DNA of 37,900 nt from Bacillota bacterium (GTDB lineage Bacteria; Bacillota; Clostridia; Oscillospirales; Ruminococcaceae): positions 1 to 37,900 of the forward strand of contig JAKPUQ010000034.1 in the NCBI GenBank assembly GCA_029572815.1. The letters are read 5' to 3'. The translations under genes and the position numbers were made by a program. The notes beneath the pieces were generated by a model, which was not told the DNA's origin, searched no databases, and saw nothing but the letters and a program-made list of their open reading frames with translations. Shown here one piece after another: positions 15,493 to 24,420 of this stretch (position 1 is the first letter of the stretch; the number at the start of each line of letters is the position of its first letter).

Positions 15493-15585
15493 GGATTATT
15501 TTATACTATGTTGGTGTATTTTGTTAAAGGAGAAAAGGGCTTAGAACAGCTTTTTATGCAAATAACGGGAATTTTTCCTTTTCTA

Positions 15586-15614
15586 TTGACTGACAGTTTT
15601 TTTAGTGATATAAT
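15586..15614 (+). promoter_or_regulatory. Promoter of the Wzz-like gene
   Basis: TTGACT (15586-15591), 17 bp, TATAAT (15609-15614) with extended TGA. The leader is about 50 nt and contains CGGAGG at 15661-15666. Confidence 0.82.
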
Positions 15615-15671
15615 GATTATTACGGCGTGTTGTGCCGTAATAAAAGAATACAAAGGATTTCGGAGGTCAAA

Positions 15672-17264
15672 ATGGCTAAAAAAGATGAGCGTAACCTTAA
15701 TGTTACAATAAAAAATCAGGACAGCAGCGATAATGAAGTCGTTATCTCTGTATCGTCTATCCTTCGCAAGCTTAAAAAATACCTGGCTTTATGGCTGGCA
15801 GTTGCTATCATCGCAGGAATACTGGGTGTAGTGCTTTCCGCTGTAAAGACCTTTTCCGCCAAGAACCCCGCAAGAGCACTGGTAAGCTTTACATATCCCA
15901 ATATAGAAAAGGGTCTGGACCCCGCAGGACGCACGTTCGAGATCGAGTCCATGAAGAACCCCGTTGTCATCGAAAGGACACTGACAGAAATGGAGATCGA
16001 CCTTGAAAAGGTCGAGGACGTAAGATCAAACATCACCTTCGGCTATAATCTCCCCGAGGACGCATATGACAAGCTCACAGCCTATAACAGCGTTATGGAG
16101 AAGGCTACAAACGGAAGCCTTTCCGCTGCACAGGCTATGCTGGATACTAAGTACTACCCCACACAGTTCACCGTTTACTTCGATTTCGGTGCAGCAGGCT
16201 TCGACAGAAAAACAGGTGTTGAGGTGCTCAATAACCTGCTTGAGAACTACCGCGATTATTTCTATGAGCAGTATGGCTACAATCAGCCCCTTGGCGCAGC
16301 TGTAAACGCAGCAGAGTACGAGGACTATGACTACGCTCAGCAGGTGGATCTGTTCAGAGACTCTATCAGACAGGTGAGAAGCTACCTCAATTCCCTTTCA
16401 AAGGACGATAACACCACATTCCGTTCAAGCATTACAGGCTACAGCTTCAAGGACCTCTCTGAATATGCAAAGACCATCAGCAGCATCGATCTTGACAGGA
16501 TCTCCTCATATATCTCTGTAAACAACGTTACCAAGGACAAGGACGCTGCACTTTCCTACTATGATTACAGAATAGAGAACCTCAACCGCGATAAGGATGA
16601 GTACGCAGAGCGCCTTTCAGCTCTCGAGGCTTCTATCGCTCAGTACGAGAAGGACTCGATCCTCATCTTCGGAAACGGTACGGATACAACCAATACAGAG
16701 TATGCTACAGCTTCCGATCAGTACGATTCACTGTTCAGACAGAAGACATCTGTTGAGTCAAACCTTGCACAGACAAAGCAGGATATAAAGTTCTATGAGT
16801 CAAGACGTGACGCCCTCAAGAGCAACAAGAACAGCTCAAAGGCAAACGTGGATAGAGTTGAGGCTGACATTGCTTCACTCAGCAAGAAGGTTTCAAATCT
16901 TGTAGAGCTCACAGAACTGACTGCTGAGGACTACTATGAGAACGTTCAGTTCGCAAACGCTTACAATATCCTGGTTCCTGCTACAAGATCAGTGAGCGCA
17001 GGTATCAAAGAGGCTGTTCACGGCGCTGTCAAGCCCCTGTTCATCGTTGAGGCTCTCATTTTCATGATCTACTTTGCAGTTGCCTTCATCAAGGCTCTCA
17101 AGGATGACAACGGCAGGAAGGCTGTAAAGGCTTCCGCTGATGACGATGAGGACGATGATGAGGCTGACCTTGAGGACGTTATCGACGCCATCGAGGAGGA
17201 AGCAGAAGAAGTAAAGGAAAAGGCTGAAAAGTCGGTAAAGAACAGCAATAAAAAGAAGAAATAA
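15672..17264 (+). CDS. Wzz-like polysaccharide chain-length determinant / copolymerase
   Basis: The 530-aa protein has the Wzz/BY-kinase-adaptor layout. A basic cytoplasmic N-terminus (ISVSSILRKLKKYLALWLA) leads to TM1 at about residues 36-58. A large external part of about 380 residues follows, with predicted coiled coil (about 300-400), and TM2 at about 450-470 (FIVEALIFMIYFAVAFI). The cytoplasmic C-terminus is acidic and then Lys-terminated (DDDEDDDEADLEDV, EEAEEVKEKAE, ending KKKK). Such proteins set the length of exported polysaccharides or act as membrane partners of tyrosine kinases. No kinase is adjacent; the CpsB-like phosphatase lies 10 kb away on the other strand. ATG 15672 is chosen for the GGAGG upstream. 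The charged tail is unusual for the family. Confidence 0.78.
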   Translation: MAKKDERNLNVTIKNQDSSDNEVVISVSSILRKLKKYLALWLAVAIIAGILGVVLSAVKTFSAKNPARALVSFTYPNIEKGLDPAGRTFEIESMKNPVVIERTLTEMEIDLEKVEDVRSNITFGYNLPEDAYDKLTAYNSVMEKATNGSLSAAQAMLDTKYYPTQFTVYFDFGAAGFDRKTGVEVLNNLLENYRDYFYEQYGYNQPLGAAVNAAEYEDYDYAQQVDLFRDSIRQVRSYLNSLSKDDNTTFRSSITGYSFKDLSEYAKTISSIDLDRISSYISVNNVTKDKDAALSYYDYRIENLNRDKDEYAERLSALEASIAQYEKDSILIFGNGTDTTNTEYATASDQYDSLFRQKTSVESNLAQTKQDIKFYESRRDALKSNKNSSKANVDRVEADIASLSKKVSNLVELTELTAEDYYENVQFANAYNILVPATRSVSAGIKEAVHGAVKPLFIVEALIFMIYFAVAFIKALKDDNGRKAVKASADDDEDDDEADLEDVIDAIEEEAEEVKEKAEKSVKNSNKKKK

Positions 17265-17276
17265 GCAAGTTCACAG

Positions 17277-17315
17277 GCGCTCCCGCGGAAATAACGGGAG
17301 CGCTTTTCTGTTTTT
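17277..17315 (+). terminator. Terminator of the Wzz-like gene
   Basis: GCGCTCCCG (17277-17285) pairs with CGGGAGCGC (17295-17303), followed by TTTTCTGTTTTT. Confidence 0.9.
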
Positions 17316-17352
17316 GAAATGTTAAATCCACGTTAAAGAATGGCGTATCTCA

Positions 17353-17380
17353 TTGACTTGCGCCGCTCAATCGCTATAAT
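17353..17380 (+). promoter_or_regulatory. Promoter of the Na/Pi cotransporter gene
   Basis: TTGACT (17353-17358), 16 bp, TATAAT (17375-17380). AGGAGAG lies before the ATG at 17426. Confidence 0.75.
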
Positions 17381-17425
17381 TAAAGATGAGGGAAATAACA
17401 ACAAAATGAAAAACAGGAGAGAATT

Positions 17426-19225
17426 ATGGAAGAATTTTCAATTTTTAACATCTTTACCCTTTTGGGCGGACTTGCCTTCTTCCTCTACGGAATGAAAGTA
17501 ATGTCTACGGGACTTGAAAAGCTCACGGGAGGCAAGCTTGAGTATGCTCTCAAGAAAATGACAGAGAACAGATTAAAAGCAATACTCCTTGGTATGGGCG
17601 TTACAGTAGCCATACAGTCCTCATCAGCTATGACGGTTATGCTGGTAGGACTTGTAAACTCAGGCATCATGTCCCTTGAGCAGACAGTCGGTGTCTGCTT
17701 CGGTTCGGATATAGGAACTACACTTACAGCTTGGATACTCAGCCTTGTCGGAGTTGAGAGCAGCAACCCCTTCATCAGAATACTCAAGCCTACATCATTC
17801 TCGCCCATTGTTGCACTTATAGGCGTTATAATGATAATGGTATGCAAAAAGCATAAAAAGAAGGACGTCGGCAACATTCTCATCGGATTTGCCATACTGA
17901 TGACAGGTATGACCCTTATGTCACAGTCAGTATCCCCCCCTTGCAGAATCCGAAAAGTTCAAGAGCCTTCTGACAGCCTTCAATAATCCTCTGCTCGGTG
18001 TTCTCGTAGGTGCGGTATTTACGGGAATAATCCAGAGCTCGGCAGCTTCAGTGGGTATCCTTCAGGCGTTCTCCACAACAGGCGGTCTTACCTATGGTAT
18101 GGCTATACCGATAATCATGGGTCTTAATATAGGCACCTGTGTAACTGCGCTCATATCAAGTATAGGTGTAAGCAAGGACGCAAAAAGAGTTGCCTGTATA
18201 CATATTTCCATCAAGGTGATAGGAACCCTCATACTTCTTCCCATTATAATCATACTTCAGTATGTGTTTGACCTTGAGTTCTTCCACAGGACCATAGGTT
18301 ATCTGGGAATAGCAGTGGCTCACTCGGTGTTCAACCTTGTTGTAACGATCATGCTCCTTCCTTTCTGCAATCAGCTTGTAAAGCTTGCAAGGATAATCGT
18401 AAAGGACGGAAAGGAAGAAAAGGAAAAGGATTCAAAGAAGACAGTTACCGGACTGGACGATATCCTGCTCAAGACTCCTGCTGTTGCTGTCCAGACCTGC
18501 CTTACCGCAACTGAACAGATGGCAGAGCTCACAAGAGAGACCATCGACATGGCACTGAAGCTGCTGATAGACTATGACAGCGACAAGTGCGACCTTGTCA
18601 TTGAGAACGAGGACATCATCGACGGCTTTGAGGACAAGATAAACAGCTATCTCATTAAAATAGCCAAGGCAAGCGTTACCGGCAAGGACAGCCGAAGCGT
18701 TTCCAAGATGATGCACTGCGTGGGCAATTTTGAGCGTATCTCCGACCATGCCGTGAACCTGGTAGAGTCGGCACAGGAAATGCATGAAAAGGGTATAATG
18801 TTCTCTGAGGAGTGCATAAACGAGATAACGGTCATCACTGACGCGATCAGTGAGAATATCAACAAGGCGTTTGACTCCTATGTGAAGAACGACCTTTCTA
18901 TCGCCCATAAGGTAGAGCCTCTTGAGGAAGTGGTGACAACCTCAGCACAGAACTCAAGAACAGGCATATCCGCCGTCTCCAGAACGACGAGTGTACAGTT
19001 GAGCTGGGATACATCTTCCAGGACGTCCTCACCAATCTGGAGCGTATTTCCGACCACTGCTCCAACATTGCGGGGTGTCTTATCGAGACTGACGAAAAGA
19101 CCAACCTCCACGCTTATCTCCACGATGTAAAGGAGAATGACGAGCAGTTCAGGAACGAGTACCGCGAGTATGCGGAGGAATATTTCCGCAGACTTGACAG
19201 CGCCGAAGTAAAAACAGAAGCATAA
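17426..19225 (+). pseudogene. Na+/phosphate cotransporter with PhoU-like domain, interrupted by two frameshifts
   Basis: Conceptually joined, this is a protein of about 599 aa of the NptA/YjbB type: two Na_Pi_cotrans repeats (QSSSAMTVMLVGLVNSG and QSSAASVGILQAFSTTGG), about nine TM segments, then a cytoplasmic PhoU-like helical domain (NFERISDHAVNLVESAQEMH and a second NLERISDHCSNIAGCLIETD). The first frame ends at 17986 after a run of seven C (17934-17940); with six C it continues as SPLAESEKFKSLLTAFNNPL. The second break is near 18935, where GTGGTGACAACC lacks a base; adding a G gives VVDNLSTELKNRHIRRLQND and restores the rest to the stop at 19223-19225. The two indels cancel in length. The protein would import phosphate with sodium. 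It is either decayed or, more likely, affected by base-call errors. Confidence 0.85.
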
Positions 19226-19231
19226 ATAAAA

Positions 19232-19258
19232 AACCGAAGCTTATTGCTTCGGTTTTTC
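19232..19258 (+). terminator. Terminator of the Na/Pi cotransporter gene
   Basis: AACCGAAGC-ttatt-GCTTCGGTT followed by TTTCTT; the A-run before the stem could make it bidirectional. Confidence 0.9.
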
Positions 19259-19339
19259 TTATATGATAACACTGAGTGTTCAGTGCACTGGCTTCTGCCC
19301 ACTACTATTGCTTACTCAAATCAAAAGTCAATAGAAAGG

Positions 19340-19376
19340 CCATAGTACTTCTGACCTTGCATCAGAAATACTATGG
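19340..19376 (-). terminator. Terminator of the LRR-protein operon
   Basis: On the minus strand a 15-bp stem with one mismatch (CCATAGTATTTCTGA / TCAGAAGTACTATGG) and a 7-nt loop is followed by CCTTTCTATT. It lies 24 bp past the second LRR gene. Confidence 0.8.
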
Positions 19377-19399
19377 CTTATACTTTTTATCAAAAACGA

Positions 19400-20932
19400 T
19401 CAATCATCGTCTTCCTCGTCGTCATCATCATCTTCATCGCCGTCGTCATCATCATCTTCTTCGTTGATTTCAGCATCGTCATCTTCATCTTCGTCACTAT
19501 CTTCGTCCATGATCTTCTTGTACTTCTTCTCCTCAGCTATCTCCTCAGCCTTCTTCTTGGCAGCCTTTTCTGCCTTTCGTGCAGCAGCAGGAGCAGTCTT
19601 TCTGCTGCGCTTCATGAGAACAAGTGCGAACACTATGACTAAGATCACAACGGCTATCATTGCTGCTATGAATGCGAACTTCGTGATATTCCGGTCGGTG
19701 ACGGTGTACTCAAGCTCCGAGGATTTTGCGTACTTTTCACCTGCTGAGCCTGCGAATACGCTCAGTGAGAAGTTCTGCATTTTCTCGCGCTGTGAGTTGT
19801 TGACTGTGAAGCCTAAGGCATTTTCGCCTATGGTCTTTACGCTCTTGGGAATGCTTACCTGTTGGAGCTTTTCGCATACCAGGAATGCGCTTTCGCCTAT
19901 TTCCTCAAGTCCCTCGGGGAGGATCACCCTTTCCATGCCCATACAGTATGCAAAGGCGTTAGAGCCTATGGTCTGTACAGTGGTGGGGATATCAACAGAG
20001 GTGACAGCCTGGTCGAACATGAATGCGCCGCTGCCTATGCTGTGAAGCCCCTCTGAAAGGTCAAGCCTTGTGATGCCTGAGCAGTAGCTGAACGCCTCAT
20101 CGCCGATGGTGGTCACTGTGGCAGGGAAGTGAAGGGCGGTTATTTCCGAACAGGTGGAGAATGCACCGCTCTTGACAGCAGATACGCTGTCGGGGATAGT
20201 TACCTCGCCTGCTGTTTCAACAGAGGCACGGTAGATCTCCTTCTTGTCCTTGGACATGAGCATACCGTCCTCAAACACGAATGCGCTTGCAGCGGAGGCG
20301 TCGATATCCTTTATGGAGAACCAGCTACCCATGGCGTTATCGCCTATTTTTGTGAGAGAAGCGGGGAGCCTGAAGCTGCTGATCGCAGGGCACTGATAGA
20401 AGGAATACTCTCCCAGTTCGGTGACTGTGTCAGGCAGGTTTACCTGCTGGAGGCTGTCGCAGAGGGCAAATGTCATATCCTCTATCTTTGTTACGGTATC
20501 GGGAATGGTTATCTCTGTCAGTGAGCTGCAGCTGAAAAATGCGTTGTCGCCCAGACTTTCAAGCTTTCTTGGCAGGGTTATCTTTTCCAGACCTGTACAG
20601 CCGTAGAAGGCGTGGCTGCCGATAGTCTTAATGGTATCGGGGAGCTTAAGCTCAGTAATTGCCGTGCAGTTGGTAAATGCTTCGTCGCCGATAGCGGTAA
20701 TGGACTTTCCGTTTCTCATGGAAGGCACTTCTGTAACAATAGTGGCTGTGCAGGAAATGATCGTATAGGTATCATCATCGTTGAGCTCATAGTAGAAAGA
20801 GCCGTCGTTCAGCGGTTCACCTGTTGCACCTGCAAGATTGTCTGCTGCTGCACCTAATGGGGCACAGCAGGCTGATATAACGCCCGAAGCAAGAATAGCG
20901 GCGAGCTTTCTGAGATCAGTCTTCATCTTCAT
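19400..20932 (-). CDS. BspA-type leucine-rich-repeat surface protein, membrane-anchored, acidic tail (second of pair)
   Basis: The 510-aa product starts at MKMKTDLRKLAAILASGVIS (ATG 20932, or 20926), a signal peptide to about residue 30. Repeated LRR_5/BspA units fill about 80-400 (for example ITIPDTVTKIEDMTFALCDS, VTSVDIPTTVQTIGSNAFAY). One TM segment follows (FIAAMIAVVILVIVFALVL, about 430-450) and then a cytoplasmic tail that is first basic/Ala-rich and finally almost only Asp/Glu (DEDSDEDEDDDAEI...). BspA-type LRRs mediate surface adhesion in gut and oral bacteria. The start overlaps the end of the upstream LRR gene by 17 nt; the GAGGAGG used for initiation lies inside that gene's acidic-tail codons. 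The longer in-frame upstream reading (MTMTRTSRTRK...) is the shadow of that tail and is not used. Confidence 0.85.
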   Translation of the reverse strand: MKMKTDLRKLAAILASGVISACCAPLGAAADNLAGATGEPLNDGSFYYELNDDDTYTIISCTATIVTEVPSMRNGKSITAIGDEAFTNCTAITELKLPDTIKTIGSHAFYGCTGLEKITLPRKLESLGDNAFFSCSSLTEITIPDTVTKIEDMTFALCDSLQQVNLPDTVTELGEYSFYQCPAISSFRLPASLTKIGDNAMGSWFSIKDIDASAASAFVFEDGMLMSKDKKEIYRASVETAGEVTIPDSVSAVKSGAFSTCSEITALHFPATVTTIGDEAFSYCSGITRLDLSEGLHSIGSGAFMFDQAVTSVDIPTTVQTIGSNAFAYCMGMERVILPEGLEEIGESAFLVCEKLQQVSIPKSVKTIGENALGFTVNNSQREKMQNFSLSVFAGSAGEKYAKSSELEYTVTDRNITKFAFIAAMIAVVILVIVFALVLMKRSRKTAPAAARKAEKAAKKKAEEIAEEKKYKKIMDEDSDEDEDDDAEINEEDDDDDGDEDDDDDEEDDD

Positions 20933-23228
20933 CGTCCTCCTCGTCCTCTTCTTCGCCCTTTTCATCGTTGTCATTATCGTCCTCTTCCTCGTCCTCGAAG
21001 TCCTCGTCATGGTCATCTACGGCTTCCTCAGACAGCTTTTTGCGGCGCTGAGCAGCCTTTTCGCGCTTTTCTGCCAGTTCCTTTTCAGCCTTCTTTGCCT
21101 TAGCCTTGGAAGCAGCCTTTTTACCGATGAGTATAGCTATAAAGGCGAGTATGAGTGCTCCCAGGAAGCCAAGGAGCCTTACATCGTAATTCTTGCCGAA
21201 GAGCTCAACTGTGCCTGTGACTACGTCCATTCCGCAGCCCTCAGCGTACTTGTAGGCAGTGGAGTTTTTGGGAGCATAGAGTCTGAAGCCCTCAAGGAGA
21301 GCGTTTGTGTCCTCGGGGTCGTCGGAGTTCACCTTCTCCTGATAGATGTAGCCGAATGCGCAGGCGCCGATATCCGTCAGTGATTTGGGAAGGCGCAGCT
21401 TTTTCAGTGATTTGCAGTTATATAAGGCATCAGAGCCTAACATTGTAAGATTTTTCGTAAACTTAATTTTTTTCAGGTTCTCGCAGTTCTCAAAGGCAAA
21501 GGCATTGACGGTCTTTACTGAGGAAAGGTCAACGCTTTCCAGATTTACAGCCTTGTAGAATGCGGACTGAGCTATTTCCTTTACGGACTTGGGAGCGGTA
21601 AAGCTCTTGTCGGTCTTTCCTGCGGGATAGGCTATGAGAGTGGACTTGTCCTTGTTGTAGAGCACGCCGTCCTGTGAGCTGAAATTGCCGCTTCCGTCGG
21701 TAACGGTTATCTCCTCAAGGTTCGGGCAGTCTACAAAGGGCTCATCGTCGTTCCACTCCTTCAGCTCTCCCGAAAGGGTAAGCTTTTTGAGTGCCTTACA
21801 GTCGCAGAATACCAGCTCGCCCATGGTCTCGGCGCCCTTAATCTCCACGGTTGAGAGGACGGAACACTTGTCAAAGGCGTTGTTGCCGATAGTCTTTACG
21901 CTTGCGGGAATGGATATGGAAGTCAGGTTGGGACAGCCGTAGAAAGCCATCTCCCTTATCTCGTCAATGGACTCGGGGAGGACAATCTCCGAAGCCTGAC
22001 AGGCACTGAAGCAGGTTGGGTATATCTTGACTATTCTGTTGCCGTCTATCTCCTCGGGAACAGTTACCTTTGCGTCAGTGGACTGGCAGGAGAGGAGAAC
22101 AGTGCCGTTATCTGTGACAGCGTAGACGAAGTCTCCCGAGGTTATCTGCTCAAGGCTGAGAAGCTCGCCCTGTTCCGCCTTGGCCTCACGGGCGAGAAAG
22201 TCGAAGTTGTTGACATATTCGTAATCGGAGTCTGCGTCAACAGCGTACATCTGGGCGGCAGAGCCTGTGCTGCCGATAATGGTGAAGTCGCTGTCAGCGA
22301 CGAATTCCCCTGTTTTGCTTGTAGAATAGCCGAATGCGCAGTAGCCTATATCGACCACAGAGTCGGGAACATCGATCTCCTTGAGCCCCGTGTCAACGAA
22401 GGCGTACTGTCCTATGCTGAGGAGTTTTTCGGGGAGAGTTATGCTCTCAAGGCTCTTACAGCCCGAGAAGGCAGCTCCGCCGATGTTCTCAAGAGTATCG
22501 GGGAGAAGCACTTCAGAAAGGTTCTTGCACTGTGAAAACGCGTATGAACCCAGGTCCGTAAGGCTGGTGCCGCTCATGTCTATCTTCTCCATGAACTTCA
22601 TATCGCCGAAGGCGAAGTAGTTCACTTCCTCAAGAGTTGAGGGGAGCTTGAGCTCAGAGAGGTCGGCGTCATAGAGACCGCCTGCGTAAATAGATGTTAC
22701 GCCCTCGGGGACAGTGAAGCTCTTGCCCTCCTTCTTTGCAGGATAGGCGACAAGGGTCTTCTTGTCCTTGTCATAGAGGACTCCGTCCTCAGCAGTGAAG
22801 TATTCGCTGTCCTCAGCCACCTTTATCTCGGTGAGCACCGAGCAGTAGATAAAGGGATTGTTTGCTGATATATAGTTCACCGAAGCAGGTATCTCAATGC
22901 TGGTGAAGGTGTTGTTTTCCATATCGTCGCCAAAGGCAGTGGTGCCCAGAGCGGCTACGGTAAGTCCGTCGATGGTGTCAGGGATAACAAGAGATGTGCC
23001 TGTGGCGGTGCAGTTTTCTATACGGGCGTCGCCGTCCACAGTTTTTGTATACATGAAGTCGCCGCTGATGATGTAGTCACCGTCGGGAGCGCCCTCCGTG
23101 GGCTCAAATTCCTCGGTCACGGCAGAGGTGACTTCCTCATTGTCTGCGAAGGAAGCTGCGGGGGCGGCTCCGTAGGCGCACAGGAGAAGTCCTGCCACAA
23201 ATGCGGCGAATTTTTTACGGTCAAACAT
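20916..23228 (-). CDS. BspA-type leucine-rich-repeat surface protein, membrane-anchored, acidic tail (first of pair)
   Basis: The 770-aa protein has a signal peptide (MFDRKKFAAFVAGLLLCAYG, cleavage near residue 29). It then has two blocks of LRR_5/BspA repeats (about 60-320 and 370-640; for example VLLPDTLENIGGAAFSGCKS and ITLPEKLLSIGQYAFVDTGL). Between and within them are two YDKDKKTLVAYPAKKEGKSF-like segments, the usual insertion in this family. A TM segment lies at about 680-700 (LLGFLGALILAFIAILIG), followed by a basic coiled tail and a terminal Asp/Glu run (DEDFEDEEEDDNDNDEKGEE...). GAGAGGG precedes the ATG. With the next gene it forms an overlapping two-gene operon. Likely adhesin or surface display protein; ligand unknown. 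Confidence 0.87.
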   Translation of the reverse strand: MFDRKKFAAFVAGLLLCAYGAAPAASFADNEEVTSAVTEEFEPTEGAPDGDYIISGDFMYTKTVDGDARIENCTATGTSLVIPDTIDGLTVAALGTTAFGDDMENNTFTSIEIPASVNYISANNPFIYCSVLTEIKVAEDSEYFTAEDGVLYDKDKKTLVAYPAKKEGKSFTVPEGVTSIYAGGLYDADLSELKLPSTLEEVNYFAFGDMKFMEKIDMSGTSLTDLGSYAFSQCKNLSEVLLPDTLENIGGAAFSGCKSLESITLPEKLLSIGQYAFVDTGLKEIDVPDSVVDIGYCAFGYSTSKTGEFVADSDFTIIGSTGSAAQMYAVDADSDYEYVNNFDFLAREAKAEQGELLSLEQITSGDFVYAVTDNGTVLLSCQSTDAKVTVPEEIDGNRIVKIYPTCFSACQASEIVLPESIDEIREMAFYGCPNLTSISIPASVKTIGNNAFDKCSVLSTVEIKGAETMGELVFCDCKALKKLTLSGELKEWNDDEPFVDCPNLEEITVTDGSGNFSSQDGVLYNKDKSTLIAYPAGKTDKSFTAPKSVKEIAQSAFYKAVNLESVDLSSVKTVNAFAFENCENLKKIKFTKNLTMLGSDALYNCKSLKKLRLPKSLTDIGACAFGYIYQEKVNSDDPEDTNALLEGFRLYAPKNSTAYKYAEGCGMDVVTGTVELFGKNYDVRLLGFLGALILAFIAILIGKKAASKAKAKKAEKELAEKREKAAQRRKKLSEEAVDDHDEDFEDEEEDDNDNDEKGEEEDEEDDEDED

Positions 23229-23277
23229 AATATTACCCTCTCATTTTTCAGCTTTCTGGAGCTGTTAATTCTTATAC

Positions 23278-23306
23278 ATTATAGCACAATAGGCGTGATA
23301 TTGCAA
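23278..23306 (-). promoter_or_regulatory. Promoter of the LRR-protein operon
   Basis: On the minus strand TTGCAA (23301-23306), 17 bp, TATAAT (23278-23283) with extended TGC. Confidence 0.75.
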
Positions 23307-23343
23307 TGAATTTCACTTATTTTTCGTAATTCGCGGCTTTTTT

Positions 23344-24381
23344 TCAGAATTCGTCCATATTTCCGCCCATTGACGCCATAAGGAGGGCTTTCAGCGACAT
23401 CAGACTGAACTCAGGGGCTTCTCCGAGGCGGAGGAGCAGCTTCTCCATATTCTCCTCGCAGTATTCTGTCTCCTTGGAGTAGTTTTTGGCAATCAGGGCG
23501 CAGGTCTCCGGAGCGGAGCTGCCGCTCAGGCGGAAGAGCCTGTCCAGGACAATAAGGCTGAACACCGCGAATTTTGCGCGGCTCAGCACCTCGCCGTCGA
23601 AAACGGATTTCAGCAGATAGCGGAAGATGAAATAGCTGCCCAGTCTGCGGAGGAACACGTCGGTGCCGCTGTTTCGGGCAGGAGAACAGGAAAGCTTACC
23701 GGTACATTCTGCTATGTAGGGCTGCCACTTTTCGTCAATGGGCTCAAGCTCCGACAGCAGGTCGAATGCGCCGCGGAGAGCCGCTTCTGCGGCGACTTCG
23801 GTCTCTCCGTCGGGGAAGGGCATATCAATGCAAAGCTGCATTTCCGAGGCAATATCCAGCAGGCGGCAGAGGCGGTCACAGAGGGGCTTCGTCTCGTCCG
23901 CCAGGACTGTGAACATCTCCTCACGGGCGTCAATGAGCATGGCAAAGAGCTCCTCATCGTAGTCGCCTGAAGCGGTCTCGTCGGGGGCCTCCTCTTCGCA
24001 GAGGGCAAAGGGACGGGAGATCATCAGCTCCGCCGCAGCCTCGCAGCAGAGCCCAACGCCGCCCTCCTTCACAGAGCCGAACCACTCGTAATACCGCGGA
24101 TGGTCGGAGCATATCCTGCACAGCTTGTCGCCGCCCAGCTCTGTGTAGATGTCGCAGAGACCGCTTTTATTGAGAAAGGGACATCGCTCGTCCCCGGTCA
24201 GCAGGAAGGAGCCGTCCCGTATGCTGCTGCGGAGCCTTTCACCGAATTCGCCGCCCACACCTGCGTAGTATCGGGCGGTATCCTCATCAATGTCTATCTC
24301 CCAACCCTTGCAGCAGCTGTCGCGGCAGTCGCCTGCAATGCAGCGGAAATCCCTGTAATAGGTCGGTGTTCTGTAAATCAT
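23344..24381 (-). CDS. FliB-like lysine N-methylase (CxxxC-rich, flagellin-type methylase family)
   Basis: The 345-aa protein matches the flagellin lysine-N-methylase FliB family at its N-terminus: MIYRTPTYYRDFRCIAGDCR, then DSCCKGWEIDID, and CPFLNKSGLCDIYTELG followed by LCRICSDHPRYYEW. These cysteines probably bind an Fe-S cluster or zinc. ATG 24381 is chosen because GGAGGATAAT lies directly before it; a TTG 18 nt upstream is rejected. It follows the CapD-like gene by 30 nt with a terminator-like hairpin in between, so it may be expressed at reduced level from that operon. No flagellar genes are in the window, so the substrate may be another surface protein. Slightly shorter than FliB of enterobacteria. 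Confidence 0.82.
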   Translation of the reverse strand: MIYRTPTYYRDFRCIAGDCRDSCCKGWEIDIDEDTARYYAGVGGEFGERLRSSIRDGSFLLTGDERCPFLNKSGLCDIYTELGGDKLCRICSDHPRYYEWFGSVKEGGVGLCCEAAAELMISRPFALCEEEAPDETASGDYDEELFAMLIDAREEMFTVLADETKPLCDRLCRLLDIASEMQLCIDMPFPDGETEVAAEAALRGAFDLLSELEPIDEKWQPYIAECTGKLSCSPARNSGTDVFLRRLGSYFIFRYLLKSVFDGEVLSRAKFAVFSLIVLDRLFRLSGSSAPETCALIAKNYSKETEYCEENMEKLLLRLGEAPEFSLMSLKALLMASMGGNMDEF

Positions 24382-24395
24382 ATTATCCTCCAAAA

Positions 24396-24420
24396 ACAAA
24401 GGGACTGTAAGTCAGTCCCT
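24396..24420 (-). terminator. Terminator or attenuator between the CapD-like gene and the FliB-like gene
   Basis: On the minus strand AGGGACT-gacttac-AGTCCCT is followed by TTTGTTTTTGG. The stem overlaps the end of the CapD-like gene, and the T-run directly abuts the GGAGG of the next gene, so the downstream gene depends on read-through or an unseen promoter. Confidence 0.7.

Noticed and set aside
17930..17990. Programmed frameshift in the Na/Pi cotransporter
   Set aside because: No stimulatory structure is evident, and a second, opposite indel downstream in the same gene makes an error or mutation more likely.
20933..21016. Longer start of the second LRR protein (Arg/Thr/Met-rich leader)
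   Set aside because: The extra residues are the out-of-frame reading of the upstream gene's Asp/Glu tail; a proper signal peptide starts at 20932.
19464..21383. Several plus-strand open frames opposite the LRR genes, rich in Ser, Val or Phe
   Set aside because: They are reverse readings of LRR repeats and acidic tails and disappear as proteins when the LRR frames are considered.
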